A stretch of DNA of 64,000 bases from contig NZ_LNUA01000031.1 in NCBI RefSeq assembly GCF_009764355.1, positions 1 through 64,000 on the forward strand. The letters run 5' to 3'. A program made the position numbers and the translations under genes. Below are positions 16,191 through 24,560 of the stretch, piece after piece (position 1 is the stretch's first letter; the number at the start of each line of letters is the position of its first letter). Source of the stretch: Companilactobacillus bobalius. GTDB taxonomy: Bacteria > Bacillota > Bacilli > Lactobacillales > Lactobacillaceae. The notes beneath the pieces are model-generated. The model saw only the letters and a program-made list of their open reading frames with translations, was not told the DNA's origin and made no database searches.

Positions 16191-16222
16191 TACATTGTAA
16201 AAACTTAAGGAGTGTGCTGGTA

Positions 16223-18574
16223 ATGACTGATTACTCATCAAAAGAATATTTAAGTTTAGTTGATAAATATTGGCGTGCAGCCAACTATGTTTCTGTTGGA
16301 CAATTATATTTAAAAGATAATCCTTTATTAAGACGTGAATTAAAAGCTAGTGATGTTAAGGTTCATCCAATCGGACATTGGGGAACTATTGCTGGTCAAA
16401 ACTTTATTTATGCTCATTTGAACCGTGCTATTAACAAGTACGGACTAAAGATGTTCTATATCGAAGGCCCTGGTCATGGTGGGCAAGTTATGGTTTCCAA
16501 CTCATACTTGGATGGAAGCTATACTGAAACTTATCCTGAAATTACAGAAGATACTAAGGGTATGCAAAAACTCTTCAAGCAATTCTCATTCCCAGGTGGT
16601 GTTGCATCTCATGCTGCCCCTGAGACACCAGGATCAATGCATGAAGGTGGAGAATTAGGTTATTCTCTATCACACGGTGTTGGTGCAATTCTTGATAATC
16701 CTGACGAAATCGCTGCAGTAGTTATTGGTGATGGTGAATCTGAAACTGGCCCATTGGCTGCTTCATGGTTCTCAAATGTCTTCATTAACCCTGTTGATGA
16801 TGGTGCTGTTTTACCAATCTTGAATCTAAATGGTTTCAAGATTTCTAACCCAACAATCTTGTCACGTAAGAGTGATGAAGATCTAACTAAGTACTTCGAA
16901 GGTATGAGTTGGGATCCAATGTTCGTTGAAGGAACAGATCCTCAAAAGATGCATCCAGAAATGGCTAAGACTGTTGATGCTGCTATCGAAAAGATCAAGA
17001 GTATCCAAGAAGAAGCTAGAAAACATCCAGCTTCAGAAGCTAAGATGCCTAAGTGGCCTGTTATCATCTTCCGTGCACCTAAGGGCTGGACTGGTCCAAA
17101 GACATGGGATGGCGAACCTATTGAAGGTTCATTCAGAGCTCACCAAATTCCAATTCCTGTTGACCAAAATGATATGCAACATGCAGACAAATTGGTTGAA
17201 TGGTTGGAATCATACAAACCAGATGAATTATTTGATGAAAATGGTACTTTGAAGTCAGAAATCGCTGCTATTACACCTAAGGGTCAAAGCAGAATGGCTA
17301 TGAACCCAATCGTTAATGGTGGGGTTGATCCAAAACCTCTTAAATTACCAGACTACAAGAATTACGCTTTGAACTTTGACAAGCGTGGTGCAACAAATGC
17401 TCAAGATATGATCGAATTAGGTAAATATTTGAACGGTGTTATCAAGGATAATCCTGACAACTTCAGACTATTTGGGCCTGATGAAACAATGTCTAACCGT
17501 TTGTATGGTGCATTTGAAGCAAGTCCTCGTCAATGGATGGAACCTGTTCATGAACCTAATGATCAATACGAAGCACCAGCTGGTCGTATTATTGATTCAC
17601 AACTTTCAGAACATCAAGCTGAAGGATTTAACGAAGGTTATACTTTGACAGGTCGTCATGGTATGTTCGCAAGTTACGAAGCCTTCTTAAGAGTTGTTGA
17701 TTCAATGTTGACACAACACTTCAAGTGGTTAAGAAAAGCTAACGAATTGAGCTGGAGAAACAAGTATCCTTCACTAAACGTTATTGCTACATCAACTGCT
17801 TTCCAACAAGATCATAATGGTTACACTCACCAAGACCCTGGTATCATTACTCACTTGGCTGAAAAGAAACCAGAATACATCCGTGAATACTTCCCAGCTG
17901 ACACAAACTCATTGCTTGCTGTTATGCCTAAGATTTTGGATGACCAAGAAAAGATCAACTTATTGGTAACTTCAAAACAACCAAGACCTCAATTCTACTC
18001 AATTGAGGAAGGTGAAGAGTTGGCTGATAAGGGACTTAAGGTTATTGACTGGGCATCAAATGACAACGGTGATCCTGATATCGTTATCGCTTCTGCTGGT
18101 ACAGAACCTAACCTTGAATCATTGGCTGCTATCAGTATTCTAAGAAAAGAAAAACCAGAAATTAAGATTAGATACGTCAACGTTGTTGATCTATTGAAGT
18201 TGAGATCACCAAGAGTAGACCCTCGTGGTTTAACTGATGAACAATTCAACTCAATCTTCACAGTTGACAAGCCAGTCTTGTTTGCCTTCCATGGTTTCGA
18301 AGACATCATTAAAGATATCTTCTTTGACCGTGCAAATCACAACCTATACGTTCATGGCTACCGTGAAAATGGTGATATCACAACACCATTCGACATGCGT
18401 GTTGTTAATGAGATGGATAGATTCCACTTGGCTGAAGAAGCTGCTGTTGCTGTACAAGGCGACGGTGCTAGCGACTTTGCTGACGAAATGGAAGCTATTG
18501 TTGATAAACACAACAAGTACATCCGTGAATACGGTGATGATTTGCCAGAAGTAAGAAACTGGACTTGGGAATAA
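16223..18574 (+). CDS. xpk: D-xylulose-5-phosphate / fructose-6-phosphate phosphoketolase
   Basis: 783 aa thiamine-diphosphate enzyme that splits xylulose-5-P (or fructose-6-P) with phosphate into acetyl phosphate and an aldose phosphate, the key step of the pentose phosphoketolase pathway. Family landmarks: [18 protein letters not shown] near residue 55, EGPGHGGQ (about 83), the ThDP-binding [14 protein letters not shown] (about 172), and [12 protein letters not shown] (about 530). Length is normal. A GTG at 16214 is too close to AAGGAG (16207-16212), so ATG 16223 is the start. Codons are markedly optimised, suggesting high expression. A terminator follows. Confidence 0.97.
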   Translation: MTDYSSKEYLSLVDKYWRAANYVSVGQLYLKDNPLLRRELKASDVKVHPIGHWGTIAGQNFIYAHLNRAINKYGLKMFYIEGPGHGGQVMVSNSYLDGSYTETYPEITEDTKGMQKLFKQFSFPGGVASHAAPETPGSMHEGGELGYSLSHGVGAILDNPDEIAAVVIGDGESETGPLAASWFSNVFINPVDDGAVLPILNLNGFKISNPTILSRKSDEDLTKYFEGMSWDPMFVEGTDPQKMHPEMAKTVDAAIEKIKSIQEEARKHPASEAKMPKWPVIIFRAPKGWTGPKTWDGEPIEGSFRAHQIPIPVDQNDMQHADKLVEWLESYKPDELFDENGTLKSEIAAITPKGQSRMAMNPIVNGGVDPKPLKLPDYKNYALNFDKRGATNAQDMIELGKYLNGVIKDNPDNFRLFGPDETMSNRLYGAFEASPRQWMEPVHEPNDQYEAPAGRIIDSQLSEHQAEGFNEGYTLTGRHGMFASYEAFLRVVDSMLTQHFKWLRKANELSWRNKYPSLNVIATSTAFQQDHNGYTHQDPGIITHLAEKKPEYIREYFPADTNSLLAVMPKILDDQEKINLLVTSKQPRPQFYSIEEGEELADKGLKVIDWASNDNGDPDIVIASAGTEPNLESLAAISILRKEKPEIKIRYVNVVDLLKLRSPRVDPRGLTDEQFNSIFTVDKPVLFAFHGFEDIIKDIFFDRANHNLYVHGYRENGDITTPFDMRVVNEMDRFHLAEEAAVAVQGDGASDFADEMEAIVDKHNKYIREYGDDLPEVRNWTWE

Positions 18575-18604
18575 AATATTTAATCGTTGAACATTAAGAA
18601 ATTG

Positions 18605-18644
18605 GGACTAGGTAATCATATTTTGATTGCCTAGTCCTTTTTTT
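18605..18644 (+). terminator. Terminator after xpk
   Basis: ggactaggtaatca pairs with tgattgcctagtcc around a short T-rich loop, followed by seven T. Confidence 0.88.
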
Positions 18645-18805
18645 GAAAAATTATGAATGAAATTAAAAAGAATATAAGTTAACAATAATAATTAAGTGTT
18701 CACGGATTGTTAACAACTGTTTGTAAAGACCGTCACACCAGCACTTATAGACTAAATAAATTTAAAAATAATTGAATAAGTTTAATTTTAATATTCAAAA
18801 GAAAA

Positions 18806-18914
18806 TATCTTAGAAAACTTTGAATGTTTTCTGAAATCCTAGTCGCAGTAGAGTTCTAACCTTAATTTTTTCTAAGATAATAATACGGTTTATTAGAAAG
18901 AAAAATAGAACTCT
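18806..18914 (+). ncRNA. Possible structured RNA or leader in the xpk-downstream spacer
   Basis: The 372-nt gap between the xpk terminator and the next gene has no credible gene but is rich in complementary segments. tatcttagaaaa (18806-18817) can pair with ttttctaagata (18868-18879). agagttcta (18850-18858) pairs with tagaactct (18906-18914). gaaaac/gttttc (18813-18831) and ttctaa/ttagaa (about 18870-18896) give alternative local hairpins. Some pairings exclude each other, as in a pseudoknot or switch. A TTGTAA-17-TATTAT promoter-like pair lies downstream at about 18955-18983. I cannot name a known family. Confidence 0.35.
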
Positions 18915-19016
18915 GAAAACGGCTGTAAGTACTGATCTGATGGGTTGTAAATCACTTTTTACCATGATATTATCATCTATGGAAAAAAGAGAAAGAACAC
19001 TTAAGGGGTGGATATT

Positions 19017-19202
19017 ATGACAACAAGAAACGTAAAATTCATGAAAGTTGCACTAATGGCGGTAGTGGCCATGTTATTAATGATTTTATTCGTTTTACAA
19101 AGCCGATACTCCATTCCAGTTGCTGGTTTAGCACTAATTGCTTTAGCAGTATACTCAGAAGATAGAATTTCAAAACATCACACATTCAAATATACTATTT
19201 AA
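19017..19202 (+). CDS. Small membrane protein, 61 aa
   Basis: AAGGGG (19003-19008) is spaced for ATG 19017; an in-frame GTG at 19008 overlaps the SD and is rejected. The product has two hydrophobic segments (VALMAVVAMLLMILFVL and IPVAGLALIALAVY) and a charged C-terminus (SEDRISKHHTFKY). No family recognised. It stands alone, with a terminator after it and the structured spacer before it. Confidence 0.65.
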   Translation: MTTRNVKFMKVALMAVVAMLLMILFVLQSRYSIPVAGLALIALAVYSEDRISKHHTFKYTI

Positions 19203-19222
19203 TCAAATAGTACTAGTAAATT

Positions 19223-19251
19223 AAGGAAGTCCAAATGGGCTTCCTTTTTTT
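19223..19251 (+). terminator. Terminator after the 61-aa membrane protein gene
   Basis: aaggaagtcc pairs with gggcttcctt (one G-U) around AAAT, followed by a T run. Confidence 0.8.
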
Positions 19252-19327
19252 GTCTTGAAAAAACTCACTATTATCAAAAATATATGGTGCTATAATAATT
19301 TTAATTAAAAGAAGGGGCTGAAATGAT

Positions 19328-21016
19328 TTGAATAGGGGACACAAATTAAGTATTTTGATTAGTTCACTGGGGTTGTTTATGGCTCTGGGATTTTTTGCCA
19401 ATGCTACTGAAGTTCAAGCGCAGACAGATCCGATTAATTTAGACGATACAAATGTGACACTTAGTAGCATTAAATATGCTGGTGTCGATGGAACGAGTCA
19501 GTGGTACATCTCAAATGATGATGTTTTACACATCAAGTCAGGAACCCTTGCTAGTGGTTCTTTGGGAAAAAGTTTAGCAGTTGATGAAACTAAATATTCT
19601 AAAGTTAAATTTGCTGACGAAAAGCAGGATATAAAGAGAATCGTTTTTGATGGAAATGTTTATTTGCCACAGGATTCATCTTGGCTTTTCACAGGTTTGG
19701 GAAATAATCTGGATGGAACTTCTGGATTGATTGAAATCAAAAATGCCGATAGATTAAATACTAGCAATGTAAAAGATATGAGTCATATGTTTGATGGCTT
19801 AAGTAGTCTGAAATCAGTTGATGTTTCGACTTGGGATGTTTCTGGAGTTATGGATATGAGTTACATGTTCAATAACACCGGATTAGCTATGATCGACGTC
19901 ACTAACTGGGATACTAGTAATGTTTTGAATATGAAGAATATGTTCAGTTCTAATCCTGAACTGGAGTCTTTGAATGTTTCCAACTGGAATGTTGTTAATG
20001 TGAAAAATATGTCGGATATGTTTATGCGAGTTGATCAATTAAAGACGTTGAATATTTCTAATTGGAATATCATTAATGTTGAAAAAATGAATCATATGTT
20101 CAGTGGCGCCAGGAATTTAAAAGAATTAGATTTTAGTCATTGGGATAATAAACAAGTCAAAGCAACTGGACTTTTGTCAGGAACTAATTTAAAACGAATG
20201 GTTCTGTCACCTAATTTTTCACTTAAACATTCATATCTGGGTCAAGATCAGAATGGTAATGATAATTTACAAACATGGTTGATTACTGATAAGAATGGTA
20301 ATAAACGTGTTGTTAAGAGTGAGCAATTAATTAAGGCAAGATACGTAGGAATTGCAAGTAGTGCTAAAAACTTAGCAGTGTTTGACGTTAATATTCCTAA
20401 TAATCTCAATCAACATTTGGTCAATAAGAATGTTAAGGGAACACTCAAAAACGGAACTGCGACTCTAACAATTAAAATTCCGCAAAAAAGTGGCTATAAA
20501 GTTAATAAAAGTTTAATTACATTCACAGTTAATGTAGCTAAATTGCAGGCTACTAAGGGCCGTTACATCGTTTCCTTACCAGAACGGGTAATTTATAAGA
20601 AAAGTATCTCAAGAGGGCAGGTAAGCTCCGTGAGCCATCTAGTAACGACACTACCTAATAAAAAGGTTGAAATTTATAATGATAATGCTCAGAAAACAAC
20701 AGATAAATTGACCTCACAAACAAACTGGTTGAGTGACAGACGTATGAAAGATGGTTCCACTTATTATCGTGTGGCAACTGACAAATGGGTTAAGGATGAT
20801 GATGTTTATGTTTATCAGCCTCAAACATTTATCGTGCAAACAGGCAATCAAAATGATGAACTAGTTGATGCACAAGGACAGACCGTACCTCAAAGAAATC
20901 TTTCAGCTCAAACAAGTTGGCAGGTAGATCGTTTAGCATATTTAGATGGAAAAACTTACTATCGAGTAGCAACAAATGAGTTCGTCCCTACAACAGACGT
21001 TACGATTGTAAAATGA
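19328..21016 (+). CDS. BspA-type leucine-rich-repeat surface protein with C-terminal SLAP-like repeats
   Basis: 562 aa exported protein. TTG 19328 follows GAAGGGG by 10 nt; the ATG at 19323 is out of frame and stops at once. A Sec signal peptide (ISSLGLFMALGFFANATEVQAQ) ends near residue 32. Residues about 140-275 are DUF285/BspA repeats, seen as recurring 'NVKDMSHMF', 'DMSYMF', 'NMKNMF', 'NMSDMF', 'KMNHMF' with S-x-W-D/N between. The last 130 residues hold two similar modules (GSTYYRVATDKWVKDDDV and GKTYYRVATNEFVPTTDV) like the SLAP modules that bind lactobacillar cell wall. No LPxTG motif. Probable role in adhesion. Confidence 0.85.
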   Translation: MNRGHKLSILISSLGLFMALGFFANATEVQAQTDPINLDDTNVTLSSIKYAGVDGTSQWYISNDDVLHIKSGTLASGSLGKSLAVDETKYSKVKFADEKQDIKRIVFDGNVYLPQDSSWLFTGLGNNLDGTSGLIEIKNADRLNTSNVKDMSHMFDGLSSLKSVDVSTWDVSGVMDMSYMFNNTGLAMIDVTNWDTSNVLNMKNMFSSNPELESLNVSNWNVVNVKNMSDMFMRVDQLKTLNISNWNIINVEKMNHMFSGARNLKELDFSHWDNKQVKATGLLSGTNLKRMVLSPNFSLKHSYLGQDQNGNDNLQTWLITDKNGNKRVVKSEQLIKARYVGIASSAKNLAVFDVNIPNNLNQHLVNKNVKGTLKNGTATLTIKIPQKSGYKVNKSLITFTVNVAKLQATKGRYIVSLPERVIYKKSISRGQVSSVSHLVTTLPNKKVEIYNDNAQKTTDKLTSQTNWLSDRRMKDGSTYYRVATDKWVKDDDVYVYQPQTFIVQTGNQNDELVDAQGQTVPQRNLSAQTSWQVDRLAYLDGKTYYRVATNEFVPTTDVTIVK

Positions 21017-21024
21017 GTTTAACT

Positions 21025-21189
21025 GCCGTCGTCCGCAAAATCTCCTGTAGACCACTGGAATGTGGTAGACACGGCTTGAAGCCAATTGAAAATCACAATT
21101 GTCTCCAAGTCCGGTCTTTGCCTAAACGATAAATCGTTAAGGCAAATTTTACCACTGAGGGTCTACAGGAAATTTTGCTACCGACTAGT
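21025..21189 (+). repeat. Family B structured repeat, copy 1
   Basis: Begins gccgtcgtccgcaaaa and ends ttttgctaccgactag. Outer arms cctgtagacc / ggtctacagg. Second hairpin caattg / caattg. Third hairpin ttgcctaaacgat / atcgttaaggcaa. Frames crossing it are chance. Confidence 0.85.
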
Positions 21190-21229
21190 GAACGTGTTTT
21201 ATTCTTTATCTCAATCAGCTCAAAAAACA

Positions 21230-21306
21230 AATAATAGCATCTATTCTAGAACAGCAATCTTTACTTTTTAGTAGGGATTGAAATTCAGAATAGGTGCTAT
21301 TATTTT
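21230..21306 (+). terminator. Long inverted repeat, probable terminator of the surface protein gene
   Basis: aataatagcatctattct pairs with agaataggtgctattatt, 18 positions with one G-U, across a 39-nt loop. It ends in TTTT. It lies between two oppositely oriented family B repeats. Confidence 0.6.
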
Positions 21307-21350
21307 GGATTAAAAATTTAGAATATTAAATTTGGATAGAATAAATATTT

Positions 21351-21477
21351 AGGTCGGAGCAACAAGAAAATTGGCTCAGCCATGAAATTTATCTTAGCAA
21401 TTTATTGCTTAGATAAAGGTCAAACTTGAAGATCCATGGCGTTCCAGCCAAGTTTTCTTGTTGTGGAGGCCGGCATA
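21351..21477 (-). repeat. Family B structured repeat, copy 2 (short form)
   Basis: Reverse orientation: on the minus strand it starts tgccggcctccacaacaag and ends gttgctccgacct. Outer arms acaagaaaattgg / ccaagttttcttgt. Inner hairpin tttatcttagcaat / attgcttagataaa. It lacks the middle hairpin of the other copies. Confidence 0.75.
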
Positions 21478-21484
21478 TTTAACC

Positions 21485-21874
21485 TTAATCTGCATAGGGA
21501 AGTGGATCTGCGGATACGTCCTCTTTGTTCAGTAAGATGATATTTTCACCTTTTTGCTTGCGACGTTCGATATCTTTTTCGCCCCAAACACAAAGATCTT
21601 CGAGAATCTTGTTGAGTGATTCGCCGTAATCAGTTAAAGAATACTCGACCTTTGGTGGAATCTGACTGTAAACTTTACGATTGATAATACCGTCGTCTTC
21701 CAATTCTCTTAATTGCTGAGTTAACATTTTTTGAGTGATATTTGGGATGGCTCGACGCAATTCTCCAGTTCGCATGATGCCATGTTTGAGATGGCAAAGA
21801 ATTATTGGTTTCCATTTGCCACCAATAATTCTCATTGTATCTTCAACGCCAATGTTATAAATTGCTTGTTTCAT
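21485..21874 (-). CDS. HxlR-family transcriptional regulator
   Basis: 129 aa single-domain winged-helix repressor. IGGKWKPIILCHLKHGIMRTGELRRAIPNITQKMLTQQLRELEDDGIINRKVYSQIPPKVEYSLT is the whole HxlR fold. A longer frame begins at 21928, but AAGGAGG is spaced for the ATG at 21874. It lies 47 nt after the MFS transporter gene on the same strand and probably regulates it. Unlike YodB/HypR there is no cysteine near the N-terminus (Cys27 is the first), so thiol sensing is uncertain. Confidence 0.9.
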   Translation of the reverse strand: MKQAIYNIGVEDTMRIIGGKWKPIILCHLKHGIMRTGELRRAIPNITQKMLTQQLRELEDDGIINRKVYSQIPPKVEYSLTDYGESLNKILEDLCVWGEKDIERRKQKGENIILLNKEDVSADPLPYAD

Positions 21875-21921
21875 AAAAACCATCCTCCTTAGTATTTGTA
21901 TATTAACATCACTATTTAGTC

Positions 21922-23124
21922 TTAGCAATTTTCTACTTCTGGTTCGACTTCAGGACTGTTTTCCATTTTCATAAGAACAGCAATCAGAATAATTCCAACT
22001 ACTAGCATTGCAATTCCTAACCAAGGTGTATTAATAAGTTGATTATGAGCGACTGCTTGTCCTCCAATAGTTGAACCTAAAGTGATTCCTACGTTGAAGG
22101 CTGAAATATTTAACGCAGAAGCCAATGGGACTTCGTTAGGCGTGTATTTTTCAGCTAATTGAACAATGTATAACTGCAAGCCAGGAACGTTCATAAAGGC
22201 AAATAGACCTAATAAAAGAATGGCTAGTAAGCCTAAGAAGTGAAAATTGATAACCAAACGAGTGATCAGTAAGGCAATTCCTAAACCAAGGAACATTTTC
22301 AAAAGAGCGCTTAGAGGTCTTTTGTTAGCCCATTTTCCACCAAGAGTATTACCAATAGCAACAGCGACTCCGTAAAAAATCAAGATGATGACAATGGCAC
22401 TTTCTGACCAGCCCATATTTTTATTCAGGATAGTTGTTAGATAAGTGTAAACGGGGAAAGTTGCTCCATAGCCTAGGGCTGTGATAAGCAAAATCAAGAG
22501 TAATTGAGGTTGTTTGAGAATCTTCCAAATACCTTTGATACTAGTTGGTTTTGGTAATGGTAGTTCATTTGGTACTAAGATGATATTTGTGATCAAACCG
22601 ACTAGTCCTAAGGCTACTAAGAAGAAAAAGGACATTCGCCAGTTAAAAGTTTGACCAATAAAAGTTCCTAGTGGAACACCTGTAATTGTGGCAACTGTTA
22701 GGCCGGTAAACATAACAGCAATAGCTGAAGCACGTTTGTTAGGTGCTACCACGTCAGCGGCAATCAATGATGCGATTGTCATGAAAATTCCGTGGGAAAG
22801 AGCGGCAATAACACGGCCAGCTAAAAGAATGGCAAAACTGGGTGCTAGGGCAGCTAAAGTATTTCCGATGATGAAACTAATCATGATACCAATCAATAAT
22901 TTTTTACGGTCCCAACGATTAGTGATCAAAGCTAAAATGGGAGCGCCAAACATGATTCCGGTAGCATAGATAGAAACGGTTAGGCCTCCTTGTGCAAGTG
23001 AGATACCAAATGTTTTAGTTAATAGTGGCATGATTCCTACACTGATAAATTCAGTAGATCCGATAGCAAAGGCACTGATAGCCAATGATAAAAGTATCCA
23101 AGTTGATGAAACTTTTTTATTCAT
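21922..23124 (-). CDS. MFS efflux transporter (DHA1, arabinose-efflux/YdhP-like)
   Basis: 400 aa inner-membrane transporter with 12 predicted spans. AISAFAIGSTEFISVGIMPLL near the start and the NRWDRKKLL loop between spans 2 and 3 are typical of DHA1 proton antiporters that export drugs or metabolites. AGGAGG lies 9 nt before ATG 23124, so the earlier in-frame start at 23166 is rejected. It is first of a two-gene operon with an HxlR regulator. Two palindromic boxes upstream are the likely operator. Substrate unknown. Confidence 0.88.
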   Translation of the reverse strand: MNKKVSSTWILLSLAISAFAIGSTEFISVGIMPLLTKTFGISLAQGGLTVSIYATGIMFGAPILALITNRWDRKKLLIGIMISFIIGNTLAALAPSFAILLAGRVIAALSHGIFMTIASLIAADVVAPNKRASAIAVMFTGLTVATITGVPLGTFIGQTFNWRMSFFFLVALGLVGLITNIILVPNELPLPKPTSIKGIWKILKQPQLLLILLITALGYGATFPVYTYLTTILNKNMGWSESAIVIILIFYGVAVAIGNTLGGKWANKRPLSALLKMFLGLGIALLITRLVINFHFLGLLAILLLGLFAFMNVPGLQLYIVQLAEKYTPNEVPLASALNISAFNVGITLGSTIGGQAVAHNQLINTPWLGIAMLVVGIILIAVLMKMENSPEVEPEVENC

Positions 23125-23196
23125 AATTATTTTCCTCCTACAGCGAATAATGAGTATGTGAATCATTATATGTGGTTGGGAGAAATAAACAATTAC

Positions 23197-23230
23197 GTAC
23201 TTTAAAGTACAGTAGGTACTAAAAAGTACC
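23197..23230. promoter_or_regulatory. Tandem palindromes, probable HxlR operators
   Basis: GTACTTTAAAGTAC (23197-23210) and GGTACTAAAAAGTACC (23215-23230) lie side by side upstream of the MFS gene. HxlR-type repressors such as HypR, CatR and YodB bind TACT-N-AGTA palindromes. Centres are about 19 bp apart, on nearly the same DNA face. Confidence 0.7.
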
Positions 23231-23265
23231 TGTAAAGGCTAAATTAGATTTTTTTAATAAACTTA

Positions 23266-23293
23266 TTGACATATTAATTTTTGAATGTTTAAC
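23266..23293 (+). promoter_or_regulatory. Putative promoter of the Phe-leader/ABC transporter operon
   Basis: A consensus TTGACA at 23266-23271 is followed after 16 nt by the weaker TTTAAC at 23288-23293. It lies about 37 nt before the leader peptide ATG. Confidence 0.5.
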
Positions 23294-23329
23294 TAGAGAC
23301 TGTAAATTGCAAACGAGGAGAACTTTATT

Positions 23330-23395
23330 ATGAAAATTAGTAAACAGTTGTCACATTTGAATAATCAATTTGCCTTTAGCTTTTTCTTTAGATAG
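23330..23395 (+). CDS. Phenylalanine-rich leader peptide (21 aa)
   Basis: A GAGGAG site precedes ATG 23330. The product is a 21-residue peptide ending Q-F-A-F-S-F-F-F-R followed by TAG: five Phe codons within seven consecutive positions (14-20). Its end overlaps the first strand of a chain of alternative RNA pairings that finishes in an intrinsic terminator before the ABC transporter genes. This is the layout of a ribosome-mediated attenuator that senses charged tRNA-Phe. There is no T-box sequence. Confidence 0.7.
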   Translation: MKISKQLSHLNNQFAFSFFFR

Positions 23396-23564
23396 CGTTT
23401 GTATTCAGTCTCTGGATGCGAACGCGTACGTGTTCGTATCTATTGATTGGCTAAAGCTATTAAACATGTCTTTGAAGCCAGATAGATACGGGTTGAATCT
23501 ATCTGGAGATAAATTGCGCCCGGGCAAACCAGTTAGATTCAATACGAATCTAGCTGGTTTTTTT
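23389..23564 (+). promoter_or_regulatory. Attenuator: alternative hairpins and terminator before the ABC transporter operon
   Basis: Strands in order: A tagatagcg (23389-23397, at the leader stop); B cgtatcta (23435-23442); 1 ccagatagatacg (23478-23490); 2 cgggttgaatctatctgg (23489-23506); 3 ccagttagattcaatacg (23529-23546); 4 gaatctagctggttt (23546-23560) followed by T. A:B, B:1, 1:2, 2:3 and 3:4 can each pair, and neighbouring pairings exclude each other. A ribosome stalled on the Phe codons would cover A, leaving B:1, then 2:3, so the terminator 3:4 would not form. Without stalling, A:B, 1:2 and 3:4 form and transcription stops. Confidence 0.7.
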
Positions 23565-23585
23565 ATATTCTCAGGAGGGTTTTTC

Positions 23586-24551
23586 ATGAAAAAATATTTA
23601 ATCGGATTAATGACAATTATGGCAGCAGTTATTCTAGCAGGATGTGCTAATAATTCAGCTGCAGACAAGAAAACAATCAATGTGGGAATTTTGCAAATAG
23701 TACCTCATGGTTCATTGGACGAGGCACGTAAAGGGTTCAAAGAAGAATTAAGTAAAGAAATTAAACAACACGATAAATCAATGAAAGTTAATTACAATTA
23801 TCAAAATGCCCAAGGGGATCAGGCCAATTTAAATTCAATGGCTCAACAATTAACACAAAAGAAGAACGATTTGATTTTAGGAATCGCAACTCCTTCAGCA
23901 CAAGCACTTGCTAAGAAAACTAAATCAACTCCAATCGTTGTTACAGCGGTAACTAATTTGAAGAGTGCTGGATTGGTAAAAGATGATCGTAAGCCAGCAA
24001 CGAATGTTACTGGTACCAAAGATTTGGGTCCCGTGGATAAACAAGTCAAACTGTTAACAACTTTGACTAAGAGTTCTAAACCAATTGGTGTTATGTACAA
24101 CTCATCTGAAGAGAACTCAGTTTTGCAGGTCAAAATGGTTAAGGAATATGCTAAGAATCATCATCTTAAATTGAATGTGGTTAGTGTCACAAGTACTAAT
24201 GATGTTGCCAGTGCATTATCTGGAATGGCTGATAAAGTTTCTGGAATTTACTTACCAACTGACAACTTAATGGCTAGTTCTATGAAGACAATCGGTAAAA
24301 AAGCACGTGAGGCTAAATTGCCAGTTGTTACAGGTTCAATTGAAATGGCTGAAGATGGTGGTGTTGCTACATACGGAATCAATTACCATGATTTAGGTAA
24401 ACAAACTGCCAAGATGGCTTACAAGATTTTGATCGATAAAAAGAAGCCTCAAGATATGCCTGTTGAAACTTCACATACTTTGAGACTTTACGTTAACAAG
24501 GCTAATGCTAAGGCTATCGGCATCGATCCAAGTAAAATTACGAAACCATAG
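23586..24551 (+). CDS. ABC transporter substrate-binding lipoprotein (TrpX-like, COG2984)
   Basis: 321 aa. ATG 23586 follows AGGAGGG; the longer upstream frame runs through the attenuator and is not coding. Signal peptide with lipobox ILAGC (lipidated Cys20). The mature part is the COG2984 two-lobed binding domain (INVGILQIVPHGSLDEARKG, DLILGIATPSAQALAKKT, GVATYGINYHDLGKQTAKMA). Relatives in streptococci are proposed tryptophan/aromatic amino acid importers. The Phe codons in the leader suggest phenylalanine or an aromatic amino acid here. The permease gene follows after 9 nt. Confidence 0.88.
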   Translation: MKKYLIGLMTIMAAVILAGCANNSAADKKTINVGILQIVPHGSLDEARKGFKEELSKEIKQHDKSMKVNYNYQNAQGDQANLNSMAQQLTQKKNDLILGIATPSAQALAKKTKSTPIVVTAVTNLKSAGLVKDDRKPATNVTGTKDLGPVDKQVKLLTTLTKSSKPIGVMYNSSEENSVLQVKMVKEYAKNHHLKLNVVSVTSTNDVASALSGMADKVSGIYLPTDNLMASSMKTIGKKAREAKLPVVTGSIEMAEDGGVATYGINYHDLGKQTAKMAYKILIDKKKPQDMPVETSHTLRLYVNKANAKAIGIDPSKITKP

Positions 24552-24560
24552 GTGATAAAA

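Noticed and set aside
18237..18554. 105-codon frame inside xpk
   Set aside because: Alternative register of a highly conserved phosphoketolase gene.
21086..21271. 61-codon frame after the surface protein gene
   Set aside because: It lies in a family B repeat and lacks a ribosome site.
23389..23564. T-box riboswitch in the ABC transporter leader
   Set aside because: No T-box sequence or specifier-type stem I; instead a translated Phe-rich peptide and attenuator strands are present.
23370..23585. Long N-terminal extension of the COG2984 lipoprotein frame
   Set aside because: It runs through the attenuator hairpins and terminator; the true start is ATG 23586 with AGGAGGG and a normal lipobox signal peptide.
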